Positions 55,881 to 64,000 of a stretch of DNA of 64,000 nucleotides are shown one piece after another. Source of the DNA: Sphingopyxis macrogoltabida (GTDB lineage: Bacteria; Pseudomonadota; Alphaproteobacteria; Sphingomonadales; Sphingomonadaceae); contig NZ_CP012700.1 of assembly GCF_001307295.1 (NCBI RefSeq), forward strand, positions 3,475,001 through 3,539,000, given 5' to 3'. The first letter of the stretch is position 1; each line of letters starts with the position of its first letter. Position numbers and translations under genes: made by a program. Under the pieces are notes generated by a model. It was not told where the DNA came from. It made no database searches and saw only the letters and a program-made list of their open reading frames with translations.

Positions 55881-57456
55881 AGTACCCGCCGTCGAGCAGG
55901 AGGAAGCGCCGCTTGTCTGGTCGGCGCGCTGGTCGCTGACCGCGCGCATCCTCGCGGTCAACATCCTTGCCGTCGCGCTGCTCGCGGGCGGTTTCTATTA
56001 TCTCGACACCTATCGCTCGCGGCTCGTCGACACGCGGATCGGGGTGATGGAAGAAAAGCTCGAAATGCTCGACGCAGCGCTCGAGGCGGCGCGCCCCGAC
56101 CAGCGCGAGCGGCTGATCGGCGAATTCACCCGCGCCACCGAATCGCGGCTGCGCTTTTATGCTCCCGACGGGCGACTCATCGCCGACAGCTTCCGCGCCG
56201 CGCCGCCGACCTACACGCTGCGCGACCCCGACCTCCAGCCGTGGAAGCGAGATGCGGCGCGCGCGATGGACCGCGGCATCGACTGGATCGTCGGCGCGCC
56301 TTCCTATCCCGAGTTCGAGGAACCGAAGATCGACCGTGCGTCGGCATGGCCCGAAGTCATCGAAACCCAACATAGCGGGCTCGCAACGAGCCGTTTCCGC
56401 TATGCACCCGAACGCACGCCGTTGCTGAGCTCGGCGCGCATCGTCGACCTCGAAACGCCGCAGACGATGCTGATGACGCTCAACGCGCGCGACATCACGC
56501 GGACGGTGCGCGCCGAACGCTTCCGTCTCGCGGTCGTCGTCGCGGTGGTACTGCTCACGTCGGTGCTGCTGTCGCTGTTCCTTGCCCGCACGATCGTCCG
56601 TCCCCTGCGCAAGCTCGCACGCGCCGCAGTGCGCGTCCGGCTCGGCCGCGCGCGCGAGGTGGTCGTGCCGCGGCTGCCGAGCCGCCGCGACGAAATCGGC
56701 ACGCTGGCGCGCGCGCTATCGGATATGACGCAAGCCTTGCGTGAGCGCATCGACGCGGGCGAGCATTTCGCCGCCGACGTGACGCACGAACTCAAGAACC
56801 CGATCGCCTCGGTGCGCTCGGCGATCGAGGGGCTGGGGCGGGTCCGCACCGACGAGCAGCGCGCGCAACTGCTGGCGATCGCCGACGAGGATGTGCGGCG
56901 GCTCGACCGGCTGGTGAACGACATCAGCGAGGCAAGCCGCGTCGACGCGCAATTGTCGCGCACCCTGTTCGAGCCCGTCGATGTCGGCATCATGATCGAA
57001 TCGATGCTCGCCGGGCGCGCCGCCCGCGCCGGCGGGGACGCGCCGCGCATCGCCTTTGCCCGCCCGCGCAAGGACACCGCGACGGTGATGGGCGACGGCC
57101 ACCGGCTCGAGCGCGCGATCGACAATCTGATCGACAATGCGATCAGCTTTTCGCCGCCCGGCGGGCTCGTCTGCATCGCCGCGACCCGGCTCGGCGACGA
57201 GGTGCATGTCCGCGTCGACGACGACGGCCCGGGGATCGAACCGGCGCAGCGCGAGGCGATCTTTCGCCGTTTCCACAGCGAGCGCCCCGATGGCGAAGCG
57301 TTCGGCCGCCACAGCGGCCTTGGCCTTGCGATCGCGCGCACGATCATCGAAGGCCATGGCGGTACGGTAGCGGCGCGCGACCGCGACGACGGCAAGCAGG
57401 GGGCCAGCCTGCTGATCACCCTGCCCGCGCGCGAGGGCAATGCCGAAACGGGATAG
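55870..57456 (+). CDS. chvG: Sensor histidine kinase ChvG
   Basis: Membrane kinase partner of ChvI. The 528-residue protein has membrane helix 1 (about 24-44), a periplasmic sensor (45-218), helix 2 (219-240), a HAMP domain, HisKA with His306 in [13 protein letters not shown], and an ATPase with [15 protein letters not shown] and DDDGPGIE. Closest to ChvG/ExoS by size and by its place. In Agrobacterium and Sinorhizobium the inhibitor ExoR acts on it; no exoR is in this window. Confidence 0.93.
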   Translation: MTAKVPAVEQEEAPLVWSARWSLTARILAVNILAVALLAGGFYYLDTYRSRLVDTRIGVMEEKLEMLDAALEAARPDQRERLIGEFTRATESRLRFYAPDGRLIADSFRAAPPTYTLRDPDLQPWKRDAARAMDRGIDWIVGAPSYPEFEEPKIDRASAWPEVIETQHSGLATSRFRYAPERTPLLSSARIVDLETPQTMLMTLNARDITRTVRAERFRLAVVVAVVLLTSVLLSLFLARTIVRPLRKLARAAVRVRLGRAREVVVPRLPSRRDEIGTLARALSDMTQALRERIDAGEHFAADVTHELKNPIASVRSAIEGLGRVRTDEQRAQLLAIADEDVRRLDRLVNDISEASRVDAQLSRTLFEPVDVGIMIESMLAGRAARAGGDAPRIAFARPRKDTATVMGDGHRLERAIDNLIDNAISFSPPGGLVCIAATRLGDEVHVRVDDDGPGIEPAQREAIFRRFHSERPDGEAFGRHSGLGLAIARTIIEGHGGTVAARDRDDGKQGASLLITLPAREGNAETG

Positions 57457-57509
57457 GCACAGGCGCCATCCGCCTTGCGGCCACGAGCGCACCCCGGTAA
57501 GCCAGCGCC

Positions 57510-57953
57510 ATGCTTTCCGGCCGGACCAGCCCCCCAATATCGAATATCCATGCGAGCTGCATCGCGGCGGGCGAGCGCGGCGTCCTGCTGCTCGGCGCGT
57601 CGGGTCAGGGCAAGTCCGATCTGGCGCTGCGCCTGATCGACCGCGGGGCGCGGCTGGTCGCCGACGACCGCTGCGACATCTGGTTCGAACGGGGCCGGCT
57701 GTGGTGCCAGCCGCCCGAAAATCTGGCCGGCAAGCTGGAAGTTCGCGGCGTCGGCATCGTCGAACAGCCGTGGACCGGCCCGGTACCGCTGGCGCTCGCG
57801 GTGCGGCTGGTCGAGCGCTACGAGCGCATGCCGCCGGGGGGGCAAGTCGAAATCGTCGCGGGGCACGCGCTCCCCTCGCTGCTCCTGTCGGCGTTCGAAA
57901 CCTCGGCCCCGATCAAGATCCTGCTCGCGCTCGACGCGTTGGTGGCGGGATGA
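57510..57953 (+). CDS. hprK: HPr kinase/phosphorylase, short alphaproteobacterial form
   Basis: Phosphorylates HPr on a serine. Only the catalytic C-terminal part is present: [12 protein letters not shown] (29-40, Walker A) and LVADDRCDI, with the end [11 protein letters not shown]. At 147 residues it lacks the N-terminal domain of Bacillus HPrK (about 310), which is normal in alphaproteobacteria. It overlaps rapZ at ATGA. Confidence 0.9.
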   Translation: MLSGRTSPPISNIHASCIAAGERGVLLLGASGQGKSDLALRLIDRGARLVADDRCDIWFERGRLWCQPPENLAGKLEVRGVGIVEQPWTGPVPLALAVRLVERYERMPPGGQVEIVAGHALPSLLLSAFETSAPIKILLALDALVAG

Positions 57954-58891
57954 GCCGGACCGCCGAACCGCGGTTGCTGCTCGTCACCGGCCTGTCGGGG
58001 GCGGGCAAGTCGACGGTGCTGAAGGTGCTCGAGGACCTTGGCTGGGAGGTCGTCGACAATCTGCCGCTGTCGCTGCTCGAAGCCCTGATCGCCGCCCCCG
58101 CAAAGGGTAGCAATGCGAGCCGCCCGCTCGCGGTCGGCATCGACAGCCGCAGCCGCGGGTTCAAACCCAACAGGCTGGTCAAGCAGATCAAGTCGCTGCG
58201 CGAGGCCGGCGGGCGCGACGTCCAGACATTGTTCATCGACTGTGCCGGCGCCGAGCTGGAGCGGCGTTTTTCCGAAACCCGCCGCCGCCATCCGCTCGCC
58301 GAGGACCGCCCCGCCGCCGACGGCATCGCGCGCGAGCGCGAGATGATGGAATCGCTGCGCCGCTGGGCCGAGCATGTCATCGACACGACCAATTACAGCA
58401 GCAATGATTTGCAGCAGGAGGTGCGCCAGCGTTTCGGCGATACCGGTCAGGACGAACCGGTGCTCAACATCATGAGCTTCGGCTTCGCGCGTGGGTTGCC
58501 ACGCAACGCCGACTTGGTGTTCGACATGCGGTATCTGCGTAATCCGCATTGGGATGCAAAGCTGCGCCCGGGCACCGGGCTCGATGCCGACGTATCCGCC
58601 TATATCGCCGCCGATCCGGCCTATGAAACGACGGTCGCGCAGATCGAGACGCTGCTCATCGCGCTGCTGCCGCGCTATCGCGCCGAGGGCAAATCCTATG
58701 TCACCGTCGCCTTCGGATGCACCGGCGGGCGCCACCGCTCGGTGCATGTCGCCGAACGTGTGGCCAAAAGGCTACGCGACGCGGGCCATGCGCTGACGGT
58801 CATCCACCGCAATCTTGACTCCGCCCCGCAAGATGGGCTTGAGGGCAGGCCCCCGTCAGCGCCTTCCGCGCCCGGCGGCGGAAAAGCATGA
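57950..58891 (+). CDS. rapZ: RNase adapter RapZ (YvcJ family nucleotide-binding protein)
   Basis: 313 residues: Walker [10 protein letters not shown] near the N-terminus, VDNLPLSLL, and a C-terminal domain with [17 protein letters not shown], the conserved RapZ motif. In enterics RapZ guides RNase E to GlmZ; in alphaproteobacteria the target is unknown. Start at 57950 overlaps hprK. It sits in the regulatory PTS cluster, so crosstalk with HPr or EIIA is plausible. Confidence 0.93.
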   Translation: MSRTAEPRLLLVTGLSGAGKSTVLKVLEDLGWEVVDNLPLSLLEALIAAPAKGSNASRPLAVGIDSRSRGFKPNRLVKQIKSLREAGGRDVQTLFIDCAGAELERRFSETRRRHPLAEDRPAADGIAREREMMESLRRWAEHVIDTTNYSSNDLQQEVRQRFGDTGQDEPVLNIMSFGFARGLPRNADLVFDMRYLRNPHWDAKLRPGTGLDADVSAYIAADPAYETTVAQIETLLIALLPRYRAEGKSYVTVAFGCTGGRHRSVHVAERVAKRLRDAGHALTVIHRNLDSAPQDGLEGRPPSAPSAPGGGKA

Positions 58892-58905
58892 GGGTCTAGC
58901 ACTAA

Positions 58906-59331
58906 ATGCCCACCGATAAAGCCTTGCCGCTGCTGGGAATGGTCCTGGTGACCCACGGCCGACTCGCCGAGGAAATGGTCACCGCGATGGAACATGTCGT
59001 CGGCCCCCAACGGGCGATCGCGACGGTGTGCATCGGCCCCAACGACAATATGGAAATGCGGCGCAAGGAAATCGCCGATGCGATCCGCACCGTCGACGAA
59101 GGCCGCGGCGTGATCATGCTGACCGACCTGTTCGGCGGCACCCCGTCGAACCTCGCGATCAGCCTGCTCGAAAGCGGGCGGACCGAGGTGATCGCCGGCG
59201 TCAATCTGCCGATGCTGATCCGGCTGGAAAGCGCGCGCAAGACGATGGAATTGCGCGCCGCGGTGATCGCCGCGAAGGAAGCGGGCCAGAAATATATCTC
59301 GGTCGCGTCGGAAATGCTGGGGGTGGGATGA
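58906..59331 (+). CDS. PTS EIIA component, mannose type
   Basis: 141-residue EIIA-Man-like protein with His17 in VLVTHGRLAEEM and GVIMLTDLFGGTPSNLA, both canonical. No EIIB, EIIC or EIID genes occur nearby, so it appears regulatory and not for transport. It overlaps the HPr gene at ATGA. Confidence 0.92.
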   Translation: MPTDKALPLLGMVLVTHGRLAEEMVTAMEHVVGPQRAIATVCIGPNDNMEMRRKEIADAIRTVDEGRGVIMLTDLFGGTPSNLAISLLESGRTEVIAGVNLPMLIRLESARKTMELRAAVIAAKEAGQKYISVASEMLGVG

Positions 59332-59609
59332 TGGCGGAAGTCTCCGAGACGGTCGAAATCACCAACCAGCGCGGCCTGCACGCGCGCGCGAGCGCCAAGT
59401 TCGTCACCTTCGTCAGCCGCCTGCCCGAAACCGTGTCGGTCGAGGTCGAAAAGGGCGGATCGCGCGTCAACGGCACGTCGATCATGGGGCTGATGATGCT
59501 CGGCGCCGCGAAGGGCGATTCAATCACCATCCATACGAAGGGCGACGGCGCCGACGCCGCGCTGCTCAAGCTCGTCGGGCTGGTCAAGGACAGCTTCGGC
59601 GAGGATTGA
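59328..59609 (+). CDS. ptsH: Phosphocarrier protein HPr (NPr-type)
   Basis: 93 residues with the phospho-His in NQRGLHARASAKFV (His18, equal to His15) and the regulatory serine in NGTSIMGLMML (Ser46 site), the target of HprK. Start may be 59328 (ATGA overlap) or the next ATG at 59331. With EIIA, HprK and RapZ it completes a regulatory phosphorelay; EI is not in the window. Confidence 0.94.
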   Translation: MMAEVSETVEITNQRGLHARASAKFVTFVSRLPETVSVEVEKGGSRVNGTSIMGLMMLGAAKGDSITIHTKGDGADAALLKLVGLVKDSFGED

Positions 59610-59613
59610 CGGA

Positions 59614-60435
59614 ATGACCAGCGCCGGCCGCCGGTCCCGCATCGAAAGCCTGTCGAACCCGCTGGTCAAGCGGATGCGGTTGCTGCGCGAGAAGCGCCAT
59701 CGCCGCGCCGAGGGATTGTTCCTGGCCGAAGGGCTGCGCATCGCAACCGAAGCGCGCGAGGCCGGGGTGCTGCCGCAATGGCTGTTTCTGGCCGACGACG
59801 GCGCGGCGCATCCGCTTGCCAGGGCGCTCGTCGACGCAACGCTCGCGGCGGGCGGCGAGGTGATCGACGCCACGCCTGCGATCCTCTCCAAATTGTCGGG
59901 CAAGGACAATGCGCAGACGATCGTCGGCATCTATGCCGAGCCGCAGACGGTGCTGACCGACCTCGACCGCGACGCCGCGCCGATCTGGCTGGTCGCCGAG
60001 CGGCTGCGCGACCCCGGCAATCTCGGCACGATGCTGCGCACCGGCGACGCGGTCGGCGCCGGCGGGCTCATCCTGCTCGGCGAGAGCACCGATCCCTATT
60101 CGGTCGAAGCGGTGCGCGCGAGCATGGGGGCGATCTTTACCCAGCGCCTTGTGCAGGCGGAATGGGGCGAATTTCTCGGCTGGCTGCGCAGCGGGCGCGG
60201 CGAACTGGTCGCGACCTGGCTTGGCGAGGATACGAAGGATTATCAGGCGGTGCGTTATGCCGCGCCGACCTTCATCCTGATCGGCAATGAATCGCAGGGG
60301 ATGCCGGCGGACTATGCCGCCGCCGCCAACGTGCGGGTCAAGATGCCGATGATGGGCAAGGCCGACAGCCTGAACGCTGCGGTCGCGGCGGCAGTGATGG
60401 CCTATGAGGTACTGAACCAGCAGCGGAACCGATAG
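59614..60435 (+). CDS. SpoU/TrmH family RNA 2'-O-methyltransferase
   Basis: 273 residues with the SpoU fold: N-terminal substrate-binding part (NPLVKRMRLLREKRHRRAEGLFLAEG), then the knot motifs NLGTMLRTGDAVGAGG, IGNESQGMP and MPMMGKADSLNAAVAAAV. This is the usual RNA 2'-O-ribose methyltransferase layout; the exact rRNA or tRNA site cannot be read from sequence. It follows HPr by 4 bp and is likely in that transcript. Confidence 0.92.
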   Translation: MTSAGRRSRIESLSNPLVKRMRLLREKRHRRAEGLFLAEGLRIATEAREAGVLPQWLFLADDGAAHPLARALVDATLAAGGEVIDATPAILSKLSGKDNAQTIVGIYAEPQTVLTDLDRDAAPIWLVAERLRDPGNLGTMLRTGDAVGAGGLILLGESTDPYSVEAVRASMGAIFTQRLVQAEWGEFLGWLRSGRGELVATWLGEDTKDYQAVRYAAPTFILIGNESQGMPADYAAAANVRVKMPMMGKADSLNAAVAAAVMAYEVLNQQRNR

Positions 60436-60487
60436 CGCGCCGCGCCGTTCATCAAGCGATCAGTCCTCCCGGCTTAGGAGACGTCAT

Positions 60488-61198
60488 ATGACAAGGATCG
60501 CCCTGCCCGCTCTCGTTTCGCTCTTCGCGCTGTCGGCCTGCGTCCCCGCCGCCGAACCGCCGCGATCGCCCGGCGGCGGCGCGGGCTCCTATATGGCGCT
60601 CGGCACCGAGCCCGGCTGGACGCTTGAGATCACGCCCGGCTTGCTCAATTACGACGGGGATTATGGCGACACCAAGATCGTCGTTGCCAACCCCGGCGCG
60701 CGGCCGAGCTTCAATGGCGAGCGCTATGTCACGCAAAGGCTGACCGTCGACATCACCCATGGCGAATGCAGCGACGGGATGAGCGACCGCCGCTATCGCG
60801 ACACGGTGACGGTAACCGCCGACGGCCAGATGGTGAAGGGCTGCGGCGGCGGCATATTGCCCCCGGCCGAGCTTGCCGGAACGAGCTGGACCTTCGTATC
60901 GATCGGCGGCCTGGCCGTGGCTACAGACCGCCCCACCTCGTTGCAATTCGAGGGCGAGCGGCTGAGCGGCAGCGCGGGCTGCAACCGCTTTTCGGGAAGC
61001 TACAAACACGCCGACCGGACACTGACCGCTGGTCCGCTGATAGCGACCGAAATGGCGTGCCCCGGCGCGGGCATGACACAGGAAAACGCCTTCTTCGAAC
61101 TGATGCGCGGACCGGTGAGCACGAGCTTTCCGACCGACGGGACGCTGATCCTGACCGGCGCCGACGGCAAGACGGCGGTTCTGAAGCGGGCGATCTAG
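60488..61198 (+). CDS. Lipoprotein with META (HslJ-type) domain
   Basis: 236-residue protein. A signal with lipobox (LSAC) is followed by a first domain (EPGWTLEITPGLLNYDGD, typical of DUF333/COG3650-like lipoproteins) and a C-terminal META domain (LAGTSWTFVSIGG, GCNRFSGSYKHADRTLTAGPLIATEMACP). HslJ relatives affect heat or novobiocin tolerance. Its TAG stop is shared with rmuC in a CTAG palindrome. Confidence 0.85.
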   Translation: MTRIALPALVSLFALSACVPAAEPPRSPGGGAGSYMALGTEPGWTLEITPGLLNYDGDYGDTKIVVANPGARPSFNGERYVTQRLTVDITHGECSDGMSDRRYRDTVTVTADGQMVKGCGGGILPPAELAGTSWTFVSIGGLAVATDRPTSLQFEGERLSGSAGCNRFSGSYKHADRTLTAGPLIATEMACPGAGMTQENAFFELMRGPVSTSFPTDGTLILTGADGKTAVLKRAI

Positions 61199-62538
61199 TC
61201 GTTCGCGCCGTTGGCGCCCGATAATTTGGCCAGCGGGCGCGCGGCCTGTTCGGCAACCGGCAGCGCGGGAATTTCGCGGTCGCCCGTCTCGACATCGAGC
61301 GCCTCGAAGCGTTTCGCCTGCGTCAGCACCTGCGATTCGAAGCTGCCGACGAACGCGTTATACGCCCCCGTCGCCTGATCGAGATTCTTGCCGACGCGCG
61401 CGATGTGCGAGCCCATCACCGACATGCGCGCGTAGAGTTCCTTGCCGAGCGCCGCGATCTCGCGCGCCTGTCCCGCGAGCTTTTCCTGCCGCCACACCGC
61501 CGCGACGGTGCGCGCGATCGCGATGAGGTTGGTCGGGGTCGCGAGTAGCACCTTGCGTTCGAAGGCATAGTCCCAGAGCTCGTGATCCTGATCGAGCGCT
61601 GCGGCGAGGAAATGCTCGCCGGGGACGAACATCACCACGAAATCGGGGGTGTCGTCGAACTGGTTCCAGTAGGATTTGGCGCCGAGCGTGTTCACATGCG
61701 CCTTCATCGCCGCGGCATGGGCGGCGAGGTGCACCGCCTTCTCGCCCTCATCGACCGCGCCGAAGGCGTCCTGATAGGCGTTGAGCGATACCTTGGCGTC
61801 GATGACGAGGCTCTGTCCGCCCGGCACCTTGACGACGACGTCGGGGCGGAGCCGGCTACCATCACCGCCGTCGACGCTGACCTCGGTCTGGAAATCGGCA
61901 TGCTCGGAAAGCCCGCAGCTTTCGAGGACGTTCCTCAGTTGCTGTTCGCCCCAGCGTCCGCGCGCTTTCGGCGCGTTGCGGAGCGCGTTGACGAGCTTCG
62001 CCGCTTCGCTCGACACGCGCTCGGTTCCCTCGCGCATCGCCGCGATCTGCCCATGCAGCAGGCCGAAGGCATCGCGCCGCTCGGCCTCGACCTTTGCCAC
62101 AGCCGCTTCATATTTTTCGAGCCGGTCGTGGACCGGATGGAGCAGCGCCTTCAGATTCTGCCCAGCGGTCGCCTCGCTCTCCTTGAAGCGCGCTTCGGCG
62201 CGTTCGAGAAACGCCTTTTGCGCCCCGTCGAGCATCGCCTGCCCGACTTCGCGAAACTGCGCCGTCAGCGCCGCCTGCGCGTCCTTGAGCTGGGCGATCT
62301 GCGCATCATGCGCCGCGTCGCGCGCCCGTTGTTCGGCGAGCAACGCCGCAAGCTGGCGATCCGCCGCCTGCCGTGCCTCGCTTTCCGCCGCCAGATCGGT
62401 GACCGCCGCCTTGAAGCGGTCGGAAAGCCCGTCGCGTTCGGCCTTCAACCCGCCCGCCTGCCGCCCGGCGAACAGCCAGCCGATCAGGGCACCGAGAACG
62501 AGGGCGACGAAAGCGATTGCGAGTGACAGTCCATCCAT
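61195..62538 (-). CDS. rmuC: DNA recombination protein RmuC
   Basis: 447 residues: a short membrane helix (LSLAIAFVALVLGALIGWLFAG), a long coiled coil (30-190), and the C-terminal RmuC domain (RGRWGEQQLRNVLESCGL, LRPDVVVKVPGGQSLVIDAKVSLNAY), a nuclease-like fold with DAK. RmuC limits DNA inversion at short repeats in E. coli. It converges on the META lipoprotein gene, overlapping by 4 bp. Confidence 0.95.
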   Translation of the reverse strand: MDGLSLAIAFVALVLGALIGWLFAGRQAGGLKAERDGLSDRFKAAVTDLAAESEARQAADRQLAALLAEQRARDAAHDAQIAQLKDAQAALTAQFREVGQAMLDGAQKAFLERAEARFKESEATAGQNLKALLHPVHDRLEKYEAAVAKVEAERRDAFGLLHGQIAAMREGTERVSSEAAKLVNALRNAPKARGRWGEQQLRNVLESCGLSEHADFQTEVSVDGGDGSRLRPDVVVKVPGGQSLVIDAKVSLNAYQDAFGAVDEGEKAVHLAAHAAAMKAHVNTLGAKSYWNQFDDTPDFVVMFVPGEHFLAAALDQDHELWDYAFERKVLLATPTNLIAIARTVAAVWRQEKLAGQAREIAALGKELYARMSVMGSHIARVGKNLDQATGAYNAFVGSFESQVLTQAKRFEALDVETGDREIPALPVAEQAARPLAKLSGANGAND

Positions 62539-62582
62539 GACGGGAACATAGATCGAACACCGTCCCTGTGGCTAGTCGCTAA

Positions 62583-63065
62583 TTACGCCAACGGGGTGAA
62601 TGGCAGGATCGCGCGATAGGCCTCCACCTTCGGCGCGCCGCCGATCGTCACGCCCTGCGTCAGCAGCCAGTAATGGCGCACGATCTCCGCCTGTTGTTCG
62701 AGGCCGTAGCGGTGCAGCGGCCAGCCGGGCTTGAGGCTGTAGTCATAGGTCGCGAAGGGGTGGCGCATCAGGACAAGATACCAGCGTCCGCGCGTCTGTG
62801 CCTGCCACACATGCGTCATTTCATGGATGAACAGCCCCTTGGCGCGCATGGCGCCGTCCGCGGGGCAGGAAAAATCGTCGCAATAGCTGTCGCCGCGGGG
62901 GTGGAAATGGAGATGCCCCATCGGCGCCATGACGATACGGCGCGGCTGGAAGAAAATCCATTTGCGGTGCCGCACCCGCACCTCGCCATAGCGGATCGCA
63001 TCGCCAAAGACGCTGCGCGCCAGCGCGACCTCCCCGTCGGTCAGCGGGCGCCCGTCGCGCTCCAC
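62583..63065 (-). CDS. vgr-related metalloprotease-like protein
   Basis: 160-residue protein with HEMTHVWQ (HExxH at about 81), plus RKWIFFQPRRIVMAPMGHLHF. This matches a small group often named vgr-related, common in sphingomonads, with no proven function. The start is uncertain: GTG at 63065 (VERDGRPLTDGE) sits 7 bp after the copper chaperone stop and gives the family N-terminus; 63119 would overlap that gene. Confidence 0.72.
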   Translation of the reverse strand: MERDGRPLTDGEVALARSVFGDAIRYGEVRVRHRKWIFFQPRRIVMAPMGHLHFHPRGDSYCDDFSCPADGAMRAKGLFIHEMTHVWQAQTRGRWYLVLMRHPFATYDYSLKPGWPLHRYGLEQQAEIVRHYWLLTQGVTIGGAPKVEAYRAILPFTPLA

Positions 63066-63072
63066 AAGCGGC

Positions 63073-63609
63073 CTATTTCTTCGCCGCGTCCGCCGGCGGG
63101 CTGTGATCCATCGCGCCATGGTCCATCGCGCCGTCGCCGCCCATCGCGGTCGACGTCTGCTTGATCGGCAGGTCGAACAGGATGCGTTCGTTGTTGTTGT
63201 TGGTGAAGACGAACTGCATCGGCAGCTTGCCCGCGCGCACCGCGGCGCCGTTGATGTTCCAGATCATCAGATGCTTGCCGCCCTGCTTGAACACCAGTTC
63301 GCCCTTCGCCGGCACGTCGGCGCGGACGAGTGGCTTCATCGTCACGACGCCGTTTTCGCGCACGCTTTCATGCATTTCGACGCGCTGCGCGAGATCGGCG
63401 GTTACCGCGACGAGCTGCGCGCCGCGCGGACCGCCGGTGACGCGGAAATAGCCGACCGCGGGCCGGTCGGGGGTTGCGCCCATCTCGATATAGCCGCTCA
63501 CCACGTTGAGCTGCGGTCCGGCGCCGAGATTTTCCTTACACGCCGTCAGCGACAGCGCGGCGGCGGCAACGGCGGCCAGAGTGAGCGAGCGGCGTGCGAA
63601 AGACTTCAT
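63073..63609 (-). CDS. PCu(A)C copper chaperone
   Basis: Periplasmic Cu(I) carrier, 178 residues, with lipobox-like signal (LTAC, Cys24). The copper site follows H-X10-M-X21-HxM exactly: His80, Met91, His113 and Met115. A His/Met-rich tail (AMDHGAMDHSPP) may bind more copper. Usually it delivers copper to cytochrome oxidase. It is divergent from dnaK and is followed closely by the vgr-related gene. Confidence 0.92.
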   Translation of the reverse strand: MKSFARRSLTLAAVAAAALSLTACKENLGAGPQLNVVSGYIEMGATPDRPAVGYFRVTGGPRGAQLVAVTADLAQRVEMHESVRENGVVTMKPLVRADVPAKGELVFKQGGKHLMIWNINGAAVRAGKLPMQFVFTNNNNERILFDLPIKQTSTAMGGDGAMDHGAMDHSPPADAAKK

Positions 63610-63667
63610 GATGGCTGGGACTCCCGAAATGCGTCAATTTTCCTGTTCCAGATAAGCCGTCAAAGCC

Positions 63668-64000
<333 letters not shown>

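Overview
This 64 kb window is GC-rich chromosomal DNA from an alphaproteobacterium, almost certainly a Sphingomonadales member close to Sphingopyxis. The supporting signs are a regulatory PTS cluster (hprK-rapZ-EIIA-HPr) beside chvI/chvG and pckA, a metal-site HemB of the Asp type, an Oar-like TonB receptor, ribosomal proteins with long low-complexity tails, and short palindromic intergenic repeats of the kind common in sphingomonads. It reads as core genome: no rRNA, tRNA, CRISPR array, insertion sequence or prophage was recognised. The organism assignment is inference from gene content and style.

Layout. 0-11 kb (mostly minus strand): 3' part missing glnB with a sigma-54/NtrC-type control region, a lipoprotein PQQ alcohol dehydrogenase, map, clpA, a small lipoprotein, a YjdF-type membrane protein coupled to a dimethylargininase-like enzyme, asd, a DUF1287 protein, and rplS-trmD. 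11.5-16.3 kb: an accessory insert (vapBC, a LysR regulator with a divergent 50-residue protein, a frameshifted diguanylate cyclase and a serine hydrolase) that separates trmD-rplS from rimM-rpsP-ffh (16.3-19.0 kb). 19-25 kb (plus): a GGDEF-EAL protein, then the tightly overlapped dapF-mtaB-ftsY-yciB chain and a PuuD-like membrane protein. 25-31 kb (minus): hemB, a membrane-fused spermidine-synthase-like protein and a gamma-carbonic anhydrase in one coupled operon, then an M23 peptidase. 31-41 kb (plus): SUV3-like helicase, S4 protein, fdxA, clpP, clpX, an exported protein and a large TonB receptor.

41.4-46.2 kb holds the most distinctive system: a phage-shock-protein (Psp) locus. pspF faces a sigma-54 promoter that drives an unlisted 43-residue membrane peptide, then pspA, pspB, pspC and a run of five more small membrane/coiled-coil proteins. 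Four of these share with the tail of PspC a recurring C-terminal cassette, so the locus looks like a tandem expansion of PspB/PspC-type modules.

46-54 kb: lipoprotein, rplU-rpmA, GNAT acetyltransferase, YidB-like and DUF3597 proteins, a coupled pair of exported putative metallohydrolases, a conserved unknown, and pckA. 55-64 kb: chvI-chvG-hprK-rapZ-EIIA-HPr, an rRNA methyltransferase, a META-domain lipoprotein, rmuC, a metalloprotease-like protein, a PCu(A)C copper chaperone, and the start of dnaK behind an RpoH-type promoter. Many neighbours share ATGA, GTGA or TGATG start/stop overlaps, which was used to choose several start codons.
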